Assembly (NCBI GenBank): GCA_950295325.1
Contig: OX485803.1
Span: forward strand, 67,037,554-67,101,553
Reading direction: 5' to 3'
Source: Polytrichum commune
Taxonomy: Eukaryota; Streptophyta; Polytrichopsida; Polytrichales; Polytrichaceae
Length of the DNA: 64,000 bases
Below the pieces are notes generated by a model, which saw only the letters and a list, made by a program, of their open reading frames with translations, was not told where the DNA came from and did no database searches. A program made the translations under genes and the position numbers. Of the stretch, positions 56,500 to 64,000 are shown piece after piece. Position 1 is the first letter of the stretch, and each line of letters starts with the position of its first letter.

Positions 56500-56965
56500 A
56501 TCCCGAATACAAGCGAGTCGGTTAACCACAAATTTTGAAATTGCACTCAAGCACGGGGACCATAGCAATGTGCTACCTTTATCATGCATGAGCTTTGTGG
56601 AGTTAGAACACATAACTATGAATGTTTTCATTGGAAACAAGCCCTATTTGGGAAACGAATCACTAAGAAGTTCGCCAAATAGATTAATTTGGCACCTCCT
56701 TCATGGCATTATGCTTTGGACAATTTGGATTGAGCGCAATGATAGGGCGTTCAACCAAGCATAATGGCATGAATCCAATGTTAAACACCTTATTTGGGAC
56801 AACCTTGTTATGTATGCCAAGGTGGCTTGGTAGAGGGTGGTTACATATGTGAAGATTAGCGCTTAGGAGCACCTAAACCAAGAAATTGAGGTATTTGGCA
56901 TACATGTGGTAGCCATAGGAACTAATATTTTTTATTCCCAGGTAGGAAAAAAAAGACCATGTAAC

Positions 56966-56969
<4 letters not shown>

Positions 56970-57004
<35 letters not shown>
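56970..57004. repeat. (CT)n microsatellite
   Basis: About 17 CT units just past the recognisable LINE end, possibly grown from the LINE 3' terminus. Confidence 0.9.
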
Positions 57005-57008
<4 letters not shown>

Positions 57009-59159
57009 ACAAGATTTTTAAGTGAAAAATGTGTTGGCACCTAAAACCGTTAAGGGGGCCTAATGTTCACATTGCGAACATTCTCAAAATCAACAAGTAC
57101 TTATCATGCAAGATTTTGACGATGTTGGTATTGGGTGATGTCTTGGTTTAAGGAGTTCCTACCTTAGGAACGCCCTTTGTAGGAGAGACAACTTGAGAAT
57201 AAATTGGAATCGGAATGAACAACGTATTTAGGTAGTTTGGCTCTTTGGCTTGTCACTTGGTGGCTTGAGGGTTGTCCTTGGTTGATGGGGCGGAGGTGGC
57301 CCTTGGTTTGGTGGGTTGTCCATGGTGGGGTCAAGGTGTCTTTGTTATTCTTTAGGTGGCAATGTGGCGTGACTATAAGGGGCGGGAGAGGACACCAATA
57401 TAGCTTGACAAGGATGCTCACTAAGTTCCTAGGCACCCTACTAAAGAGCAAGTCCACGTGTGAATGATTGCCTTCACTTAGAAAGTTGTAATGTTATGTA
57501 TTCTTATGTAACTTGGATGATTGAACTACCATTAGATTAATACTTGCAAGAGTTTTCAACGGTTTATACAAGATATGAGCACAACAAATATAATCAGAAC
57601 TTTGATAGAAAACATTTTTCTCATGAGCACATAAAGATTACATCCATATGGTTGAAATAATTATTTTTTTGACATGACATAAATCCACATATAAGAAGTT
57701 AATTGCATGTATTAAAAAAATTCAATTCAAAGTATATGTTAATCGAATTGTGTCTCACGGCTCAAAACTTACAAACATACAACATACTTTGAAGAATTGA
57801 GAAAAATAAATAAATAAAAGTGTAGAAATGGTGGCCATAATTACTAGATTATGCATAGATTGTACATTCTATTCTTCACATATTTTACCATATTTGTTCC
57901 ATTTCCTAAATCAAAGCTTGTTACTAGAAGGATAAAGCTATCAAGAAGGGTTATGTTTCTAAGGAACGACTTTAAATAAAGATAATCAAACTAAAGATTA
58001 GCTAACTTTTCTTTAACAAAAAAAAAATCATTCATAATCCTATTGCTATTTAACCCTCAACTCATCCATACCCCTAATGCTAGCCACCTAGTAACCTAGT
58101 CTATTTTCTTGAATGTTCGGCTCTCATTTCCCCCCTCTCTTCTCCCTTATGCTCCCAATTGGAGCACACTATGTCTCAAAAACGTCCATTTACTCTATTA
58201 AACTATAATGTGGTGACAAAATAACATCCTAATACCATTTTCATTGTTCAAATTTAGATATAGCATATTATTTAAATCTATAAAAAAGGCTTGATGACTC
58301 TATAAAATCCCATATTAAAACTTCAAATGACATCGGCCACAAGATCGTCGAGATTTAAGCCTTTATCGTTACCCCGCTTTCTTTGGGGTCTATAAGACAT
58401 ACATACATACATACATACATAGATTAAAATTAAAAATTTTAAAAATTTAAAAACTTGCTACTCATGTGCACATGTACACCTAACGTTTTGGGATTTCATC
58501 TACACGCCAACCTAGGCACGGACATCCATCCACATTGCAAGGAACTTGCACTAATTCCAAGATCCCACCAAAGGCAAACACGGAACAAGTTAGTGGACCA
58601 CCACTCTTTACACTAGTTGTACCACTATGGTAGGGTACTTGGTCCAACTACCGTGGCACTACCGAGTCCCTCAACCTTTTTAATGCGAGCATGTCTCGGG
58701 TGGCCTAGGGTTCCGCTAATGCCTGCAAGCCTATGATGTTGTTGGCAAGGCTATCCTTGGCGCTTATAATCTAGAGGCCGTGTCAAACGGCCATAACTTA
58801 TTATTCCCAAATATCTTGGGCAATAACCGACCAAGCACGGCCACCACATCCACGTACTATCTTGCTTTGAATTATAGACATCTACTTTGTCAACGAGGCA
58901 CACCGACCATGACTATGGCTCCTTCCATCAACAAGCATCGGTGAGGAATGTAAAAGGGACCGGCCACAAGCTTGTCTCTTATAAGGTAGACACACCTAAT
59001 TCGGTTACTTCTCTAAATCGGACACTCTATTTAAGTGGGTATGTGGTTAGGTGTGGCTCCGAGAATGAATAAGGTACCCGAGGGAAAAAAAAACCTTGGA
59101 AAACGATGAAAATAAGTTGCTTTGGCTGTTAAGAGTGGTTTGAAAGTTGTGTGATGTTT
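57005..59159. other. No supported gene; (ATAC)n at about 58397-58421
   Basis: Open frames 57237-57467 (plus) and 57457-57164 (minus) overlap in opposite directions without domain evidence. 58480-59050 is GC-richer, low in repeats and may be old unique sequence; no frame is convincing. 58980-59040 (ATAAGGTAGACACACC) resembles about 20102-20180. Confidence 0.4.
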
Positions 59160-59480
59160 TTCAGAGTTGGAGTAGAGTGAATGATGAGGAATTCAAGTTG
59201 TTTTGTGAGTTTATTCCTTGTAAATAGTTAGTTGTCATTTTCCCAAAGAGGTAAGTAAGTCGAGCCCCCCACCCCCACCCCACCCCCACTTGTTCAATAA
59301 AGTTCTTCCTAATTTGAGCATTCAAGATATCCCACTCTACATATGAATGCACACATAAAAATTTAACTCGATGGTGTCCAAAAGTGATTCCAAGTGTTGT
59401 GAAACAAAACCTATCCAGCCAATCACTGCATCCGTTTGGGCCACCACTTTTATTATTAACCATTTTGGACCCACGTAAGA
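59160..59480 (+). repeat. Dispersed repeat, second copy of 19360-19690
   Basis: Shared order: GGAGTAGAG, ATGATGAGGAAT, AAGTTGTTT, CAAAGAG, GAATGCACA, AAAAGTGAT, CAAGTG, CATCAC or CAATCAC, CCACCACTTTTAT and CCATTTT. Carries a CCCCCACCCC-rich expansion near 59268 absent in the other copy. Non-coding. Confidence 0.6.
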
Positions 59481-61418
59481 ATCATTCTCTTAGTCTCCTA
59501 GTCTAGTGCATCATTCAACGTTTTATGTTTTTATGCCTAATCAAGAAGACATGTGCTTAAAAGAGATCGGACTATGGGCTCAAAATATGATAATTATTTT
59601 AGTTCAGTAGTCAACATAATGGAGGGGAATGTGTACGACCATTTAATGTGCACGAGAATTTTTGCTTTGATAGTGAATAAGGTATTCATGTGAGCTCCAT
59701 AAATCGTGAGGAAGGTTGATGCAACCTCAATTTGGATTTCTAAACCATCTTGTACTAATCACATGTTTCATGTCCTAAGAGAAGTGAACTAATTGGAAAA
59801 GAATAACCATTTCAAGATGCATATATCTTAGGTTTATGGTTAATAGGACGTAATTTAATTGTGATTCAATCACACTACGCTAATATGTGCAATTGGGTTG
59901 CCTTTGTGAATAGGTCACCTATTTATTCATGCAACTTCCTTGGGTTAAAATTAGATCACAAAATTTGTAAATTCAGCCACCACAATCAAATCAAATCAAA
60001 TAATATATAATCTCATTTTGTTAATGTGATATGAAAATTTCAAAATAGTGTTGAAGGTTGATAAACTAGAGTCGGGAAACTCAATTGCACATATCAATGT
60101 AGATAATTTGGGATCTATAGTGTTTATTTTGGGGTCAAATTGGTTAAAAACAAAACAAAAAACCGTGAACATTAAGGGGTTCCAATGTTGTCAGCTTCAA
60201 CTTAGTACATAGTTGGCATTATTTTTTGGTCAACACTAAGGCAAGAGCTCCATAACATTATTCATATGAGTGACCATGTGGGTGCGGCTGGAAATATGTC
60301 ATGTAAGGTGCTAGAGCTATACCTTACAAATGCTTATCAATAAGTACATTCAACTTGAAAAATGAGTGGAATTGGAATGGAACTATTGATAGAAACTGAA
60401 TAATGTTATGTTCGAACCAATAACATGATTGACCTTTACATGCATGGCATGTAGAGCATTTTCGAAGATGTGTCATGACATAGCATTTCAAGGGTCTCTT
60501 GATAATTGTCAACGTAAGAGAAGTTGTGGGACATTATCGAAGGACCACATTTACATAGGTAGAAATATTCCAACACATGCAAGTACACTGCTATAATATG
60601 ACTCTGATGGCTTTAATAGTCTACATACCATGAGCACTCCATGCGGGTATAGGATTCATGGCAACCATATCAAGGGGGGGGGGGGGTCCAATAAGAACCT
60701 AGCCTACCCCTAAATGTTCATTATTGATTCAAGGTTGATTCCTCCCATGTTAAATCTTGTGAGATCGATGTGGATCTTGGTCGCTATTTCCAAGGTGAAA
60801 GCCTTTCAAAGGACATATATGAGCTAGAAGGAGTTCCAACATTTTTAGCTTCAACTTACACGGCTATCACGAACCATGGATGTTTTTGTCATAAGCGTGA
60901 CATATTACACTTGGTCAACTCTAGAAACATGTCATGTTTAAACGTGTAAGTGTCCCACCACTGGCACGACATCCTTAGCTTGTGATTGAAAGTGAAAGGA
61001 ATCATTTGTCAACATAGTTAAAGCATGTCCAACCATCATTGTAAAATGTTTCCTTAATAATTGGATTTCAAAGATTTTGGGCCAACTTGAATGCATGGTC
61101 ATCAAACCCATAAATCCACACACACACACACACTCTTCTTGACAAGAGAGAGAAACCTCAATCACTCGGTTTTTTAAAGCAGGAAGGAGTAAAATGGATT
61201 ACCTTTCTCTTAATAATTAATTGCAAACAAAGGGTTTGAAAAACAATATTTATGCTTGCTCCATCAAGATCCGGCACTACATCAATCCATTACATTCATC
61301 CTTAAGAAAGACAAGGATGCCCTAATAATATTCATGTGTTTATGGCCATAAATTCCTCTCAGAAGGAGCTGAGTCACATGTGAAAGAACACTCAAGCCAA
61401 TCTCCCTCCAAAGACTTA
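59481..61418. other. No supported gene; MITE family A fragment and 13-nt G run
   Basis: CCATAACATTATTCAT at 60250-60265 is the left end of MITE family A, and the flank AAGAGCTC also resembles that before 1270; the right half is missing. A run of 13 G lies at 60674-60686 and (AC)n at 61117-61133. Open frames are unrecognisable. Confidence 0.4.
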
Positions 61419-61845
61419 GGGCGTCCCCAGCAGCCTCGCCATGGGGCATGCCAACGCCAAAAATGGGGCATCCCGGGTTCTTAGGTGGCGGTACCGGCAT
61501 AAATTGAGCCCCACCAATGTCCGGTCCGGCATAATTTAGAACCGGCCCGGGTATAGTAAAGGCCTTCCAACGCCATAAATGGTTCATATGGCGACCCTCC
61601 TCCGGCCCGCCAAGAGATTGCTTTAATATCAGATACTCCGATATCCTACTTTATCCCATGTCAGATAATAGGTGTCGTTGTCTTATTGATTGCTTCCTAA
61701 TTATACCGGGGGTATGCTTAGGCTTTGGTGGGCTCTGACTCAAGATGAGCTGCCCCGCCCAAGATGGAGGGCTCCCCAAACACCCTAAACACCATATAAT
61801 ACATTATTTTTGGCGGGTTGCTTACTATCTCTCCTGGGCATGCCC
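61419..61845. mobile_element. Tourist-like (PIF/Harbinger) MITE, 427 bp
   Basis: TTA flanks at 61416-61418 and 61846-61848. Left terminus GGGCGTCCCCAGCAG, right reverse-complemented GGGCATGCCCAGGAG. GC-rich interior with CCGGC repeats. The overlapping minus-strand open frame is a shadow. It lies 438 bp from a Harbinger transposon; the termini share only the GGGC start, so it belongs to a different subfamily. Confidence 0.75.
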
Positions 61846-61848
61846 TTA

Positions 61849-62283
61849 CAAAAGTTTGGAAACTAAAATGGACATATTCTTATTCGTCAATGAAAAATAT
61901 TGCCCTCATTTGAATTCCCTTTCCGCCCATAATTATTTGTTAAAGGCTTAAGCTAATTAACTCAATTTCTTAATTATTTGATTAATGAAAATCGACTTAC
62001 TCAAATGGGCATAAGTTTCTAACACACCTGGATGAAAGGAATATCAAGACTCGAGGCTAAGTCCACATAGGATATGTGGCATTCAAGCCTCCAAGGGTCA
62101 ATAGTCAAGGGTGTGGCCTAAGCTTAGTCAGTTACCGAATTTGGAAGCTCAAGGAAACTTATTATGGGATGTAACCAGATGCTATAGAGTTCACATTCTG
62201 TGCTATTTGTTCCTTATTTAGTGCATGAATAGTCTATGTATTGAACATGTCATGCTCATCCCGATTCTTGCAAACTACACTAA
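61849..62283. other. Spacer, nothing recognised
   Basis: No repeat partner or open frame of interest. It ends with the TAA (62281-62283) that is the left target copy of the following transposon. Confidence 0.45.
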
Positions 62284-64000
62284 GGGCCGCTTTACACCTA
62301 GAGGCCGGGCCAATTTCCCTTGAGGCCGATTGCACAAAATTTGAGCTTTTTTTGGGTTGGAGGCCGGCCTCTACTACACATTATAATAAGATTATAACGG
62401 GGGCCAATTTTCCCATATGTAAAGGCCCTTGGGCCAAGAAGCCAAGCCGATTCAATAAATTTAGGAAAATTTCAACCCCTCTTTCTTTCTTTTCATTGTC
62501 ATTTGTACAAGATGGATGAACGTAGACGGAAGATTTTAGTTGCTCTTGTGTTCTTCATGGCCGTGCGACATGTTATGGCGGTTGTTGCAATTTTGCAAAA
62601 AATTGCTTTGCATAATCATTATGCTGTCATGACAATTGTTTTTGCTACGATGGTTGTGGAGAGTGGTACGTCTAGGAGGACACGGAATATTTGGATGTAT
62701 GACCGGAGTACTATTTTTGCGGACAAATTGTTATTTGGATGTTACTTGGTTAAGTTATTCAAACAACATACAAGGTTACTTCCCGAAACTTTTGATTATT
62801 TGTGCGGTGTCTTATCTCCATCATTAAGTCGTAAGGATACAAATTTCAGAGCATCCATTCCTCTTAGAAACCGGATTGCTCTTTCTTTTAATAGACTTAG
62901 TAGTGGTAATTCATTACGCGGTTGTGCTGAAACTTATGAAATTCATGAAAGTACTGCATTTATCATTGTGAGGGAGTTTTGTGTAGCAATTGAGAAACAT
63001 TTAAAACCACTAGTAATTGAGAAACAATCTAAAACTACATTAAATAGAATTGCAGCCGAGTTTGAGGAGCTTAGGGGATTACCTTATGTAATTGGAGCGG
63101 TTGATGGTAGTCATATACCTATCATTGCTCCTCCTATAGATCATACTTCATATTATTGTAGAAAAGGTTTCTATTCAGCTCTACTTCAACGTGTAGTAGA
63201 TAGCAAATGTAGGTTTTGGGATTATGATTTTGGATGGGCTGGGCGCTGCCATGATTGGACTTTGTTCCAAAATTCAGATATTGGAAAAAAAATGATGAAA
63301 TGTGAGCTATTGCCTTACAAACTTATGGGTGACGCTGCTTATCCAATGAGACCATGGTTCTACTCTCCTTTCAAAGGTGAAAAAGATGGATTACCTAGAA
63401 TAAAGGCGCATTGGAATTTCATCTAATCATCAACAAGAATGGCAGTAGAAAGAACTTTTGGCATATTGAAAGGGAGGTGGAGGATACTATTGAAAATAAT
63501 TGACATGCCTCTCCGATATGTACCTAATATGGTTACTACTTGCATTTGTCTTTACAACTTGTGCATAATACACCGAGACAAATTTGATGATGAATGGACA
63601 AAAGAGGGAGAAAAAATTATGCATAGAGAGAGTACAAATCAACTTGGACAGCTAGAAAATGTAGATATATTTATGGTGGCTACACAAGCTGCAAAAGATA
63701 TGAGGAGATACCTGAAAATGGACGAGGTTGAAGCATGAACAATGCAAATTGAAGACCTTGAAGAAACTGTGGTAAATACATTTGAAGATGTAGAAGAAGA
63801 TGAAGATGAGAGTGCGGAGGTTGTTGAAACAAAAAAAACAAAAAAACAAGGATTAAAAACTTGTTGGTGCAAGCAATACAAGCACATGAATTACTAGCTC
63901 AATTTTTTTGGGAAGCTCATTTGAGGATGGAGGGAAAAATTCTCTTCCTTCGTAACCATGATGCATCTGATTCGGAAGAGGATTAGTCCTAAAGTTTGTC
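62284..64000 (+). mobile_element. PIF/Harbinger transposon, right end beyond the window
   Basis: Begins GGGCCGCTTTACACC next to TAA, the expected 3-bp target of PIF/Harbinger. The 220 bp before the transposase start carry repeated GGCCG/CGGCC motifs, probable subterminal binding sites. The transposase region fills 62503-63986. The Myb-like accessory gene typical of this superfamily is not seen and would lie to the right. Only two stops and one frame change separate it from an intact gene, so it is young compared with the Tigger and LINE copies. Confidence 0.85.
62503..63986 (+). pseudogene. PIF/Harbinger (HARBI1-like) transposase, recently disabled
   Basis: DDE_4-type nuclease that would cut and join transposon DNA. 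From MDERRRKIL (62512) the frame runs to 63426: helical N-terminal region with RNRIALSFNRLSSGN (HTH-like), then GAVDGSHIPI (first catalytic D), RCHDWTLFQ (second D, usually SVHDSRVF) and GDAAYPMRPW. A TAA at 63424-63426 falls between IKAHWNFI and SSTRMAVERTFG, which holds the catalytic E; the frame is otherwise continuous to a TGA at 63736. An acidic tail follows, and a shift in the A-rich run near 63830 moves the last part (LLVQAIQAHELLAQFFWEAH) to another frame ending at 63986. So it is a pseudogene with three lesions; substitutions elsewhere look few. Confidence 0.92.

Larger units (their letters stand above)
51780..56960 (+). mobile_element. L1-type LINE ORF2 remnant, pierced by two DNA transposons
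   Basis: Plus-strand pieces of a plant L1 ORF2 are readable in order: the linker before the reverse transcriptase (GDKCSTKFF near 51975), the RT start (VTSLTKRKAHRHDRMLVEFF near 52690), IYKIFAKTLQL near 52915, then after the inserted Tigger LTKKNLCIGPKHL/LLKLDF-type text near 54485, INWEKSYMYWFDKYTLKP near 54765, LLGTSFGLTLIN near 54880, PLLGRVVICNHVLLSTLW near 54970, CKGFRYKDDIWDGKYCTFIS near 55540, and the zinc-binding end IMLWTIWIERNDRAFNQA near 56710. Interrupted by a (GT)n, a 13-nt C run, numerous stops, a Tigger element (53022-54481) and a hAT MITE (56274-56499). The start is truncated; the 3' end lies before the (CT)n at 56970. Confidence 0.85.

Noticed and set aside
62636-62827. 63-codon frame inside the Harbinger transposase
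   Set aside because: Out-of-frame shadow of the transposase reading frame.

Overview
This is nuclear DNA from a land plant with a repeat-rich genome. The evidence is one intron-containing gene for a plant-type protein-only RNase P, tRNA-derived SINEs, plant-type L1 LINE sequence, and PIF/Harbinger, hAT and Tigger/pogo DNA transposons with their short derivatives. Introns of about 0.1-1.2 kb, heavy DNA-transposon content and frequent poly-G/C runs would fit a large-genome lineage such as a fern, but the sequence alone does not fix the species. I recognised no LTR retrotransposon or virus-like element.

The one host gene I can model fully is PRORP, minus strand, 41543-34561. It has eight coding exons that splice in phase into 542 codons with all expected zinc-binding and catalytic residues. 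Its introns hold five TA-flanked foldback MITEs of one family, another inverted-repeat element and an antisense 5S rRNA-like sequence. A second coding-looking minus-strand exon at 32.66-32.36 kb ends inside a hAT-type MITE, which supplies its last residues and stop.

Layout: 1-13 kb has dispersed repeats, MITEs, two Tigger-like copies, a SINE with a paralogous empty site and a 3-copy tandem repeat. 13-16 kb has a decayed ~242-bp tandem array. 16-29 kb has duplicated segments, a Tourist-like MITE, a third Tigger copy and TIR elements. 29.3-30.6 kb has nested TIR elements, an iterated MITE arm and a long hairpin with a perfect 21-bp apical stem. 30.7-41.5 kb is the gene block. 43-50 kb is mostly unassigned, with a LINE 3' piece that looks like the restriction-like-endonuclease class and a SINE-like unit. 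50.8-57 kb is an L1-type LINE pierced by a complete Tigger element (TA duplication) and a hAT MITE (8-bp duplication); the LINE frame resumes across both. 61.4-64 kb has a Tourist-like MITE and a recently broken PIF/Harbinger transposon running off the window.

The genes do not form a pathway. The main story is layered transposition around one tRNA-processing gene, with several insertions whose target sites and order can be read directly.
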